Assembly: GCA_049644265.1 (NCBI GenBank)
Contig: JBARRO010000258.1
Coordinates: 1-56,504 of the forward strand
Direction: 5' to 3'
DNA from: JBARRO01 sp049644265
Lineage (GTDB): Bacteria; Bacteroidota; Ignavibacteria; UBA10030
DNA length: 56,504 bases
Shown in pieces: positions 37,123 to 44,865 of the stretch (position 1 is the first letter of the stretch; each line of letters begins with the position of its first letter). The notes under the pieces are model-generated. The model had not been told where the DNA came from, made no database searches, and saw nothing but the letters and a program-made list of their open reading frames with translations. Both the position numbers and the translations under genes were made by a program.

Positions 37123-37380
37123 ATGATCAACAAAGACATCCTCAACATCGTTGAGAAAGACTATATCTACAAGATCGTTGGCGAATGCAACGGTTGTCAG
37201 CTGTGCGAATTTGTGGCGCTCAATAATTTCGCCAGAATCCGCGGGAAGATAGCATTTGAAGTTGTGAGACAACCGAAAAACTGGGAGGAGAAGGAACAGT
37301 GTTTCGAAGCCATGGAGCGCTGTCCGCTTCACGGAATCGTCCGGGAGGAACTCCGGATTATCCCGGATTGCGAAAAGTAG
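37123..37380 (+). CDS. small ferredoxin-like Fe-S protein
   Basis: 85 residues behind a near-perfect ribosome site (aaggaggtctca). Cysteines occur as ECNGCQLCEF, then EQCFEAMERCPLHGI and a final DCEK. The C-x2-C-x2-C and the C-x-x-x-x-x-CP parts recall single-cluster ferredoxins in which one motif is altered; the fold is not certain. It follows ccmF by 15 bp and probably ends the conduit operon. It may supply electrons for haem or thiol reduction during cytochrome maturation, which is inference. Confidence 0.7.
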   Translation: MINKDILNIVEKDYIYKIVGECNGCQLCEFVALNNFARIRGKIAFEVVRQPKNWEEKEQCFEAMERCPLHGIVREELRIIPDCEK

Positions 37381-37394
37381 CAGAGAGACACGCA

Positions 37395-37500
37395 ACTCAA
37401 ACATCTTCTCTCTACGTCCTTTGCGCCTCCCCGCCACAAAACCGGTCAACGACTTGACTTGTCAAGCGGGCGAGCTTTGCGCCCTTTGCGGTTATTCTTT
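37395..37500 (+). repeat. CTTTGCG-type intergenic repeats
   Basis: Text such as CTCTCTACGTCCTTTGCGCC and GAGCTTTGCGCCCTTTGCGGTTATTC, related to the copy at 5641-5657. It fills the 140 bp before the second universal stress protein gene. Confidence 0.55.
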
Positions 37501-37521
37501 TTACAGAGGTGGATTAACAAA

Positions 37522-38028
37522 ATGAAGACTCCTAAGAAAGTCCTGGTTCCAACCGATATGTCCGCGTATTCCCTTTCTGCACTTGAATACGGCGAGGAAG
37601 TATCAAAGATCTTTGATGCCGAGCTGACGGTCGTCTACGTCGTCGACGACGGGAAGCATAAGGAAACACGCGAGAAAATGGACGCCGAGCTCGAGAAGCA
37701 GAGTCGCACGATGATTTCGCATATGCTCGTAAACAACGATCTTGCGACACGGAACATCAACATCGTCATCCGGCACGGCCATGCCGCCGCCGAAATTGTC
37801 AAGGCAGCGAGGGACCTTCAGATTGACCTCATTGTCCTGTCAACCCACGGAAGGACCGGCCTACGCCATGTGCTTCTTGGAAGTGTAGCAGAGAAAGTTG
37901 TTCGAACGGCCACCTGCCCGGTACTCACAGTAAAGCCCGAAGAATTCCGCGAACTCATCGACATCACGGAAGCGGAGATCGTCGACTCGCTGCACATCGA
38001 GGGTTGGGAAGAGGAAAAAGGGCAATAG
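37522..38028 (+). CDS. universal stress protein UspA family
   Basis: 168 residues from the ATG at 37522; the longer in-frame start at 37459 would translate repeat DNA. KKVLVPTDMSAYSLSALEYGEEV at the N-terminus, VVYVVDDG, and LSTHGRTGLRHVLLGSVAEKVVR near residues 109-131, then VLTVKPEE. Nucleotide-binding Usp by the HGRTG-x6-GS pattern. About 40 % like the one at 8352 by eye. Single gene, followed by a two-way terminator. Confidence 0.9.
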   Translation: MKTPKKVLVPTDMSAYSLSALEYGEEVSKIFDAELTVVYVVDDGKHKETREKMDAELEKQSRTMISHMLVNNDLATRNINIVIRHGHAAAEIVKAARDLQIDLIVLSTHGRTGLRHVLLGSVAEKVVRTATCPVLTVKPEEFRELIDITEAEIVDSLHIEGWEEEKGQ

Positions 38029-38062
38029 CTCTGACGCACGAGTCTTAACCTACTAAAACACC

Positions 38063-38088
38063 GAACCCCGACCTTTTGGCCGGGGTTC
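38063..38088. terminator. two-way rho-independent terminator
   Basis: GAACCCCG (38063-38070) pairs with CGGGGTTC (38081-38088) around ACCTTTTGGC, with A-rich and T-rich flanks. It separates the usp gene (+) from the minus-strand haem cluster that ends at 38120. Confidence 0.85.
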
Positions 38089-38119
38089 TTCGTTTTCAAC
38101 ACTTGTTGGTACCCAGGAG

Positions 38120-38824
38120 CTACCGAATTTCCCCTCTCCAATACACCATTTTCGTCTTCGTGTTCATCAGCGTAATCTCTTTCAGCACAACTTTCAGCTT
38201 TGCCTGCTTCACGATTCCTTCCTGCGAGAGGTCAATGACAAATCGAACCTTGAAGTAGATGTTTGCCTCGTCACCCTTTGCCGACTGCGCGACGTCGCGG
38301 GCTGCTTTCCATTTAAGGTCCGGTTTGAATTTCAAATACAGCTTGGACGTTCGGTATCCGCCACGGACCGTATCGGTGATTCCGAGGTAGGGATTCGTCG
38401 GCACAAACGTAATGAGGGAGGGAATGTCGTACGGGGCTTCAATGCTCACGTCACAACGGACCGAATAGACACCGGCATCAGGATTGTATGTGGCAAGCGT
38501 GGCCTTGAACAGCGCCGACATGATTCGTTTGTCGTATCTGCGTTCCTTTGCGTGCTGATTGGCCTTATTGATGTAGCCAGCCTTGGTGTTTGCAACACGA
38601 AGCTCGAACTCAGGCGACGTTTCGAATTCCCCACGCTTCTCAATCGATTTCAGATACGCATCGGTTTCATCCCTGAGGAACGTCCAATCCTCCTTGAGGA
38701 TCTGGGTCATGTTATCCGGCATGAAGTTCTCCTCCTCAGGCGGCTGTTGAGAAAGTGCCTGAGGAACGGAGAACACAAGGAGGAAGAACATCGTCAGGAA
38801 TCCGCCCAATGGTCGGATGTGCAT
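38120..38824 (-). CDS. exported protein of unknown function
   Basis: 234 residues from the ATG at 38824, which has GAAAGGTG upstream. Signal peptide (GFLTMFFLLVFSVPQALSQ), then an acidic helical region (EDWTFLRDETDAYLKSIEKRGEF) and a beta-rich C-terminal half. No family recognised. Last gene downstream of the haem operon on the same strand, 37 bp after hemY, so possibly co-transcribed, but nothing ties it to haem. Confidence 0.65.
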   Translation of the reverse strand: MHIRPLGGFLTMFFLLVFSVPQALSQQPPEEENFMPDNMTQILKEDWTFLRDETDAYLKSIEKRGEFETSPEFELRVANTKAGYINKANQHAKERRYDKRIMSALFKATLATYNPDAGVYSVRCDVSIEAPYDIPSLITFVPTNPYLGITDTVRGGYRTSKLYLKFKPDLKWKAARDVAQSAKGDEANIYFKVRFVIDLSQEGIVKQAKLKVVLKEITLMNTKTKMVYWRGEIR

Positions 38825-38861
38825 AATTTCACCTTTCTTGTGGAGTTTCGTCATCACTCGT

Positions 38862-40289
38862 TCAACCCGGGGAAAGCGTCCGGAGCAGCTCTGAAACCCT
38901 TTCGGAGACTGCATAGGAGCTTTGCAGGCAATCACCTACCGCAATTCCGCCACGGTAATTCCCGCAAAAGAAAATCCCCTCGTGGGCTTCCTCAAACTGC
39001 TCCATCTCATCAACCTTTGCCTTGTAGCCGATCTCGTACTGCGGAATCGCCTTCGCCCAGCGAGTGACTTTCAAATATAAGGGTTTTCCCTGAATTTGCA
39101 TAATGGATTTTAGTTCGTCCAATACCAGCGGGACGATCTGCTCATCGGAAAGGGCAGTCAACTCGGGTTGACGGCCGCCTCCCACGAACACCGTCAATGC
39201 CGCCGCATCATGGGGACATCGGCCCGGGAAGAGACTCGACGACCAAAGGCATCCAAGGATTTTTCTCCGCTCTCTCGTCGGCACGAGAAATCCAAAACCG
39301 TCGAGCGAATGCCCGACGTCGGACTTGCGTACGCCGAGGAAAACGGAAATGACAGGAGAATACTGGATGGATGTAAGAACCTGTGCAGTGTTGCGCGAGA
39401 ATGACAGCACCAGCGGCGCCGCTGCAAACGCGGGGGTCGAGAGCACGACCGCATCCGCCTCAACCTCCTCCTGGACTCCGCCATGCAGGAACTCCACGCA
39501 ATAGCGTCGGGCATCGGGCTCCAGCTCAGAGTCCTCTCCAGTGAGATGAAGATCGCGGAGCGCCGTCACCTTTGCGTTTGTGAGAACGGCAGAGCCAAGG
39601 TTACGGGCGATGGCTGCTGGAAACGCTTGCATTCCGCTCAGGAATGAAAAAGATTCCGCGCGATCCTTGGCCTGCTCGGCCCGCGCTTTGCGTTTCTTCC
39701 TTCCCAGAATAGTCCCTCTTATCAGCCCGCCGTATTCTTCTTCAAGCGCGTAGAGTTTTGGAAATGCCGCGCGGACACTGAGGAATTCGGGTCGACCGGC
39801 ATACACGCCGGCAACAAACGGATCGATCGCATAGTCCAGGAATTCCTGACCCAGGCGCCGGACCACAAACTCAGCAATGCTCTCTTCTTTCGTCCCTCTT
39901 CCGACAAACGGCTCCTTGAGCAGGCGAAGTTTTGCGGCCGCTGAAAAGAGCGGCGTCCGGATGAATGAAATCGGATCGAGCGGGAGAGCGTGGAGGGTGC
40001 CGTCTTTGAGAACGAAACGCTTCTTGCCCGCGGGATTTGCGTACACGAGTTCGTGTTCCAGCTGGAGGTCCGAGACCAGCTCTTTGAAAAGCGGCGTCGT
40101 TTCCAGCGCGCTGTTCGGCCCGACCTCGGACAGAAAGCCGTCTTCTGAAACGGTCTTCATGGTCCCCCCAACCTCTGCATCCTTTTCAAGAACCAACACG
40201 GAGAGATCGTTCTTCCTGAGCCAATGCGCCGCGCATAGGCCGGAAATTCCTGCCCCGATTACGACGACATCAACTTTGCGAGGGCCCAT
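38862..40289 (-). CDS. hemY: protoporphyrinogen oxidase (HemY/HemG-type flavoprotein)
   Basis: 475 residues. FAD-binding Rossmann motif VVIGAGISGLCAAHWL at the N-terminus, EKDAEVGGTMKT, the GPNSAL segment, and the C-terminal GNYRGGIAVGDCLQSS, which closes the FAD site in this family. Oxidises protoporphyrinogen IX to protoporphyrin IX with O2 as usual electron acceptor. Next-to-last step of haem synthesis, next to ferrochelatase. The gene is separated from hemH by 255 bp of repeat-rich DNA, so it may have its own transcript. Confidence 0.93.
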   Translation of the reverse strand: MGPRKVDVVVIGAGISGLCAAHWLRKNDLSVLVLEKDAEVGGTMKTVSEDGFLSEVGPNSALETTPLFKELVSDLQLEHELVYANPAGKKRFVLKDGTLHALPLDPISFIRTPLFSAAAKLRLLKEPFVGRGTKEESIAEFVVRRLGQEFLDYAIDPFVAGVYAGRPEFLSVRAAFPKLYALEEEYGGLIRGTILGRKKRKARAEQAKDRAESFSFLSGMQAFPAAIARNLGSAVLTNAKVTALRDLHLTGEDSELEPDARRYCVEFLHGGVQEEVEADAVVLSTPAFAAAPLVLSFSRNTAQVLTSIQYSPVISVFLGVRKSDVGHSLDGFGFLVPTRERRKILGCLWSSSLFPGRCPHDAAALTVFVGGGRQPELTALSDEQIVPLVLDELKSIMQIQGKPLYLKVTRWAKAIPQYEIGYKAKVDEMEQFEEAHEGIFFCGNYRGGIAVGDCLQSSYAVSERVSELLRTLSPG

Positions 40290-40324
40290 TGGTAGAAGAG
40301 AGGTTGAGGAAAAGGTTGAGGTAG

Positions 40325-40556
40325 ATTGTCAATAGTGAAAGGTGAACGGAGAAAAAGTGAACAGTAAACAGTGAATGGTGAAGGGCAGTTAGTGAAAAGT
40401 GAAAGCTTGCCCGCCATGCTTCAACTTGTGGCGGGGTGAAAAGTGAAAGGACCACCCACCACCCATCACCTTCCACCTACAACATTCAACTTTAAACTCT
40501 AAACTCCAAACCTTGACTCTTAACTTACAACCACAACTTTCAACTTACAACCTCTC
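40325..40556. repeat. composite GTGAAAAGTGAA and CAACTTACAAC repeat block
   Basis: The first half is a degenerate tandem of GTGAA(A/C)AGTGAA units (40335-40455), interrupted by a CCCGCCA...TGGCGGG inverted element. The second half (40455-40556) consists of CAACTTTAAACTC, AACTTACAACC and similar 10-12 bp units. On the minus strand the last units overlap the end of hemH and encode its final residues VEGERL and stop. Confidence 0.75.
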
Positions 40557-41531
40557 ACCTTCGACCTTCTTCATCACCTCATCCGCAAGTCCCTCAATAA
40601 ACTTTGGATGGCTGTTCAGTGCTGGCATCATCTCGAAGCGTTCGATGCCGAGCTTGTGCGCCTCTTCCCTTGTTTCAATGTTAATTTCGTGAAGTGTCTC
40701 GATGTGCTCCGTGACGAATGCAAGAGGAACGATCAGAACATTCTTCACACCCTGGCCTGCGAGCGAGTGGATGGTATTGTGGAGTGAAGGTTTCAGCCAC
40801 TCTGCCGGTCCGACTTTGCTCTGATAACAAAGCAGATGGGGGGATCCCCATTTCCCGCGCTCGGTTACAAGGCGGACGGTGTCTTCAATATGTCGCTGAT
40901 AAGGATCCCCCTTCTTGATGATGGACACAGGGACGCCGTGTGCACTGAACACGAGCCGAATATCCTTGGGATTTATTCCTGAAAACTTCCTGAACGTTCC
41001 CGTAATATTCTCAACCAACGCGTCGATATATTTTGGATTGGCATAGAAGTAGTCCACTTGTTTCTGCGGAGTACCGTCCAGTCCGATCCGCGCACTCTGC
41101 TTTTTCCATTCATTGATGCTCGACCCGGACGTCGTAATGGAATAATGCGGATACATGGGCAAAAGCACGATTTCGTCGAACCCTCCCGCCTTGACCTCTT
41201 TCGCCACTGCGTCTGTCAACGGATGCCAGTACCGCATGGCAACAAATACCTTTGACGAAATGCGTCGGTCCAAGACCCTCTGAAGTGCTGATGCCTGCTG
41301 GCGGGTCAGATCTAGGATCGGCGACTTACCTCCGATTTCACGATAATGCTCTCCCGCGATGTTCTTTCGCCGGCTGGCGATGAATCTGGCGAGCGGCTTC
41401 CGTGCCAGGCCTGCAAACGGAAAGTCAATGATATCCGGATCGCTGAACAGATTGAACAGGAAGGGTTCGACTGCTTCGAGCGAATCCGGTCCGCCAAGCT
41501 GGAAGAGTATGACCGCGGTTTTCTTAGGCAA
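40545..41531 (-). CDS. hemH: ferrochelatase
   Basis: 328 residues. N-terminal VILFQLGGPDSLEAVEPFLFNLFSDPDII, the family signature FSAHGVPVSIIKKGDPY near residue 195 with the catalytic His, and LLCYQSKVGP and VPLAFVTEHIETLHEI with the second conserved His/Glu. Inserts Fe(II) into protoporphyrin IX. No membrane helix. The last six codons and the stop lie in repeat DNA. Confidence 0.95.
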   Translation of the reverse strand: MPKKTAVILFQLGGPDSLEAVEPFLFNLFSDPDIIDFPFAGLARKPLARFIASRRKNIAGEHYREIGGKSPILDLTRQQASALQRVLDRRISSKVFVAMRYWHPLTDAVAKEVKAGGFDEIVLLPMYPHYSITTSGSSINEWKKQSARIGLDGTPQKQVDYFYANPKYIDALVENITGTFRKFSGINPKDIRLVFSAHGVPVSIIKKGDPYQRHIEDTVRLVTERGKWGSPHLLCYQSKVGPAEWLKPSLHNTIHSLAGQGVKNVLIVPLAFVTEHIETLHEINIETREEAHKLGIERFEMMPALNSHPKFIEGLADEVMKKVEGERL

Positions 41532-41534
41532 AGA

Positions 41535-41786
41535 CGGTTAAAAGGTGAGTGGTGATTGGTTAGTTGGTTGATTGGTTAAGTAGTTAGTTGGTGTGCGGAT
41601 TGAACGACAGTGAATAGTGAAAAGTGAAACGTGAAAAGTATGAAGGCCAAGTAATTCGAAACCTGAAACTTGAAACTCGAAACTCCAACTGCCGTGCAAT
41701 CTCCGTGCTTTGCTCCTACAGTCAGCCTGAAGGCCGACCTACCGAGGGATGCTTAATCTCCAATCGTCAATCTACAATTGTCTCCC
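41535..41786. repeat. GGTTAGTTGGTTGATT, GTGAAAAGTGAAACG and CAATTGTAGATTG repeats
   Basis: This stretch strings together four kinds of low-complexity text: GGTTAGTTGGTTGATTGGTTAAG (41558-41581), GTGAATAGTGAAAAGTGAAAC (41608-41640), CTGAAACTTGAAACTCGAAACTCC (41663-41687) and, at 41753-41786, on the minus strand CAATTGTAGATTGACGATTGGAGA. The last one matches 56440-56467 in 21 of 24 positions and contains the hemF stop codon. Confidence 0.7.
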
Positions 41787-42662
41787 CACCCACTCTCTCG
41801 GCTTCCTCAGAACCTTCATCAACTCTTCTTCCCGTGACCCAATCCGGGCTTCCGCACCATATTCCCACCGTGCAAACGGAGGCAAAGACATCAAAATCGA
41901 TTCCGTTCTTCCCTGAGTTTCCAGTCCGAAGACTGTCCCCCGGTCGTAGACCAGATTGAATTCCACATAGCGGCCCCGTCGCAGGAGTTGCCATTGCCGC
42001 TCCGACTCGCCCCAGGGCTCTGTTCGTCTTCGCTTAACGATGGGCACATATGCTTCAAGAAACGAATCCCCACAATCTTTTACAAATGCGAAAAGCTTCT
42101 CAACATCCTCCCTTAAGTAGTCAAAGAAAATTCCCCCTATGCCGCGAGTCTCATTCCTATGCTTGATGAGAAAATACTCGTCACAACATTTCTTGAATTT
42201 TGGATAGTATGTTGGATCGTGATGATTGCACACTCGCTTCAGGGTTGCATGAAAGTGTCGGGCATCGTCTTCAAAGAGATAGGCAGGAGTGAGATCTGCA
42301 CCGCCTCCGAACCATGCATCTCCGGTCTCAAGCCTGAAATACCTGTAGTTTGCATGAACGGTCGGGATCATCGGGCTTGTAGGGTGGAGGACGAGTGATA
42401 TTCCGGTCGCCTGGAAATTCTGGGGTTTTACTTCAAGTCGGCGGGCGAGGTCCTCGGAGAGTCTTCCGGAAACTGCAGAGGTGTTGACTCCGGCCTTCTC
42501 AAAAACACCACCCCCTGCAAGAACTCTCGTCTTTCCTCCTCCACCTTCCGCATGACGCCAGACATCTTCGACAAACTTCTTTTTTCCGTCAACCTGTTCG
42601 AGCTTTGTGCAGATTGTCGTCTGCAGCTGCTCAAAGTACGATTGGACTTGCTCACCGGTCAT
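41772..42662 (-). CDS. hemF: oxygen-dependent coproporphyrinogen III oxidase
   Basis: 296 residues from the ATG at 42662, which overlaps the end of hemE by 11 bp; a longer frame up to 42896 lies wholly inside hemE and is rejected. Family text: GGGGKTRVLAGGGVFEKAGVN, HPTSPMIPTVHANYRYF, WFGGGADLTPAYLFEDDARHFH, GGIFFDYLRE and RRGRYVEFNLVYDRGT. Converts coproporphyrinogen III to protoporphyrinogen IX using O2. Operon position hemE-hemF. Confidence 0.95.
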   Translation of the reverse strand: MTGEQVQSYFEQLQTTICTKLEQVDGKKKFVEDVWRHAEGGGGKTRVLAGGGVFEKAGVNTSAVSGRLSEDLARRLEVKPQNFQATGISLVLHPTSPMIPTVHANYRYFRLETGDAWFGGGADLTPAYLFEDDARHFHATLKRVCNHHDPTYYPKFKKCCDEYFLIKHRNETRGIGGIFFDYLREDVEKLFAFVKDCGDSFLEAYVPIVKRRRTEPWGESERQWQLLRRGRYVEFNLVYDRGTVFGLETQGRTESILMSLPPFARWEYGAEARIGSREEELMKVLRKPREWVGRQL

Positions 42663-43698
42663 GGAAACGAACGCTCTCTTCCTTGACCGCCTGAACAAGC
42701 GCCCTGGCATGTTCAACCGGGATGTCGGGAAGAATTCCGTGACCCAGATTGAAGATATGTCCGGAGCCCATACCGAATTTCTCCAGTGTTCGCAGAACGC
42801 CTTTTCTGATGATCTCCGGCGATGTGTAGAGAAGCGTAGGATCCAGATTTCCCTGCAATGCAACGCGGTCACCGATTTTCCTCCGCGCCCTGCCAATGTC
42901 CGTTATCCAATCAAGGCTGACCACATCGGCTCCGCATCCGGAGATTTCCTTGAGGGAATGGTCGCACCCTTTGCAGAACACAATGACAGGTTCGTTCTCG
43001 CGTTTCAGCTGGGCGATAACTTGCTGAATGTACCGCAATGAAAATTCTCTGAATTCATCCGAAGGAAGGATCCCCCCCCACGTATCGAAAATCTGAACCG
43101 CCTGGGCTCCGGCAGCGATCTTTGCGCTCAAATAAGATGCGACCGTAGTCGCGATTTTTTCAAGCAAGGCATGGGCGTCTTTGGGGTTGGAATAGATAAG
43201 CTCTTTAATAGCGCGGTAGTTTCTGGAGCCGGTTCCTTCAACCATGTATGTCGCAAGTGTCCATGGGGATCCGGCAAAGCCGATGAGAGGGACGCGGCCG
43301 TCCAACCGTTTGCGGGTCAAACTCACGGCGTCCATCACAAATTTCAGCTCGCGGTTCGGGTCCGGTATGCGCAGGGCGTCGATGGAAGATCGTGATCGGA
43401 CAGGGTTCGGAAAGCGCGGGCCGCCCATGCCTTCCTCAACGACCAATTCCATTCCCATGGCCTCAGGAACCACGAGGATATCGGAGAAAATAATACACGC
43501 ATCCACACTAAGAATGTCGACAGGCTGAATTGAAACCTCGCTCGCGAGCTCCGGCGTCTTACAGAGAGTCAGGAAATCAGTCTTTGCCCGAACTGCCCGA
43601 TATTCGGGAAGATACCGACCCGCCTGACGCATCATCCAGACAGGAGTTCTCTCCGTCTGTTCCCTACGGCACGCACGAAGAAACAAATCGTTTTTCAT
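42652..43698 (-). CDS. hemE: uroporphyrinogen decarboxylase
   Basis: 348 residues. TPVWMMRQAGRYLPEYR near the N-terminus (signature with the key Arg), ILSVDACIIFSDILVVPEAMG containing the catalytic Asp, GFAGSPWTLATYMVEG, and QIFDTWGGILP, then NLGHGILPDIPVEH at the end. Decarboxylates uroporphyrinogen III to coproporphyrinogen III. The upstream gap to hemD contains repeats and an inverted repeat. Confidence 0.97.
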   Translation of the reverse strand: MKNDLFLRACRREQTERTPVWMMRQAGRYLPEYRAVRAKTDFLTLCKTPELASEVSIQPVDILSVDACIIFSDILVVPEAMGMELVVEEGMGGPRFPNPVRSRSSIDALRIPDPNRELKFVMDAVSLTRKRLDGRVPLIGFAGSPWTLATYMVEGTGSRNYRAIKELIYSNPKDAHALLEKIATTVASYLSAKIAAGAQAVQIFDTWGGILPSDEFREFSLRYIQQVIAQLKRENEPVIVFCKGCDHSLKEISGCGADVVSLDWITDIGRARRKIGDRVALQGNLDPTLLYTSPEIIRKGVLRTLEKFGMGSGHIFNLGHGILPDIPVEHARALVQAVKEESVRFHDR

Positions 43699-43702
43699 TT
43701 TG

Positions 43703-43835
43703 ACCTTCGTGTCCTTAGTGTCCTTCGTGGCTAAAATTCCTTTGTTGACCTAGGGAGACTCCCGGAATCTTTCTCGGTTGTTCTGTGCGAGATTCCGGGA
43801 GTCATTTCTTAGTCACTCTTAGTGCCCTTCGTGGT
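43703..43835. repeat. two CCACGAAGG repeats flanking a 14 bp perfect inverted repeat
   Basis: Minus-strand CCACGAAGGACACTAAGGAC lies at 43703-43735 and a diverged copy at 43806-43835, the latter overlapping the end of hemD. Between them GACTCCCGGAATCT (43757-43770) and AGATTCCGGGAGTC (43790-43803) form a perfect 14 bp stem with a 19 nt loop. There is no T-run on either strand, so it is not a standard terminator. It may be an mRNA processing or stability element inside the haem operon. Confidence 0.7.
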
Positions 43836-44601
43836 AATTCTCAATCATTTCCACCAGAGCCTCTGCGGTAGCCTTCGGGGGTATCAGGTTAACAGAAATT
43901 CCAAGCCCTGTCGCCGCCGCAGCCGTCGTGGGACCAATCACCGCCACCGTCGAATGTTCGAGACTCTTGGTTCCCATCATCTGATGAAAAGTTCTTACGG
44001 AAGATGGACTGAAAAACGTCACCACATCAACTTCGCCGTGGAGAAGGGCGTCGCGAATTCCTTCGAGGTTTTTCTGACTCGGCGGCACGTTCTTGTAGAC
44101 TACAACTTCGTCCACGATGGCATTGAGTGATCGAAGCGCGTTGGGCAGAATATCTCTCGCGATTGCACTCTTCGGAAAGAGAAAACGCTTGCCCGAGACT
44201 TCCTCGGGCTTGAGAGACTGGGTTAGGTTCTCTGCAGTATTCACATCCGGAGTCATCGTCACAGGGAGCCCCGCTTCTTCGAGCGCGGACTCCGTCTTTT
44301 CGCCAACGGCGTAGAGGGAACGCTTCTTGAGAACCGCGAGGGAGTTGTCGTCGATTGCTTTTGCTCTGCGAAGAAATCGTTCGACAGCGTTCTTACTCGT
44401 AAAGAACACACCATCGTACTGGTAGATTGACCGGATCGCCCTGTCGCATTCATCCCACGAATCAGGGTCCTGCAACTCAACCGTCGGAAGGCTCAGCGTA
44501 CGAGCGCCTCGTTGCTCAAACAATGCTGCAACGCTCGCGTTGGATTCGGCATCGCGTGTCAAAAGAACTGTTATTCCCGACAAGGTCATCTTTATTATCA
44601 T
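43819..44601 (-). CDS. hemD: uroporphyrinogen-III synthase
   Basis: 260 residues from the ATG at 44601; an alternative ATG four codons later (44589) starts directly at TLSGITVLLTR. Two-domain protein of low conservation, recognised by VLLTRDAESNASVAALFEQRGARTLSLPTVE, DGVFFTSKNAVERF, VVVYKNVPP, DVVTFFSPSSVRTF and VAVIGPTTAAAATGLG. Closes hydroxymethylbilane to uroporphyrinogen III. The gap to hemC (264 bp) carries repeat text and nothing else recognisable. Confidence 0.93.
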   Translation of the reverse strand: MIIKMTLSGITVLLTRDAESNASVAALFEQRGARTLSLPTVELQDPDSWDECDRAIRSIYQYDGVFFTSKNAVERFLRRAKAIDDNSLAVLKKRSLYAVGEKTESALEEAGLPVTMTPDVNTAENLTQSLKPEEVSGKRFLFPKSAIARDILPNALRSLNAIVDEVVVYKNVPPSQKNLEGIRDALLHGEVDVVTFFSPSSVRTFHQMMGTKSLEHSTVAVIGPTTAAAATGLGISVNLIPPKATAEALVEMIENYHEGH

Positions 44602-44607
44602 GCAGTT

Positions 44608-44652
44608 TCACAGAGGACACAGGGAAAGCAGAGGCCACAGAGAAAAAATGGG
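44608..44652 (+). repeat. CACAGAGGACACAGGGAAAGC repeat
   Basis: Short low-complexity text (CACAGAGGACACAG then AGAGGCCACAGAGAAAA) in the hemD-hemC gap. The same gap holds an imperfect inverted repeat at 44743-44801 (GGGATCTGAT...ATCAGATTCCC). No gene is supported between 44602 and 44865. Confidence 0.5.
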
Positions 44653-44865
44653 ATGAAGGAACAAGTGTGCAAGTAATGGAATCGTCATCCCTGCCCGCCG
44701 ACTGAGGGCTTGTGAGGCAGGCGGGCCCACATGTTTCTAGTGGGGATCTGATTTACCAAAGAACAATCCAGCCCGACGTTTTCGCACCATATCAGATTCC
44801 CAATAGGAGCATTTGTCTGCGGCATCCCCGTATTTTCAATTGACCTCTTAACCGTCTCCAAGAAT

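Noticed and set aside
42663..42896. Longer hemF start inside hemE
   Set aside because: The extra 78 residues are a shadow of hemE in another frame; the family begins at the MTGEQVQSYF region.
44743..44801. Inverted repeat GGGATCTGAT...ATCAGATTCCC as a possible RNA gene
   Set aside because: Loop of about 38 nt, imperfect stem, no T-run, no known RNA pattern.
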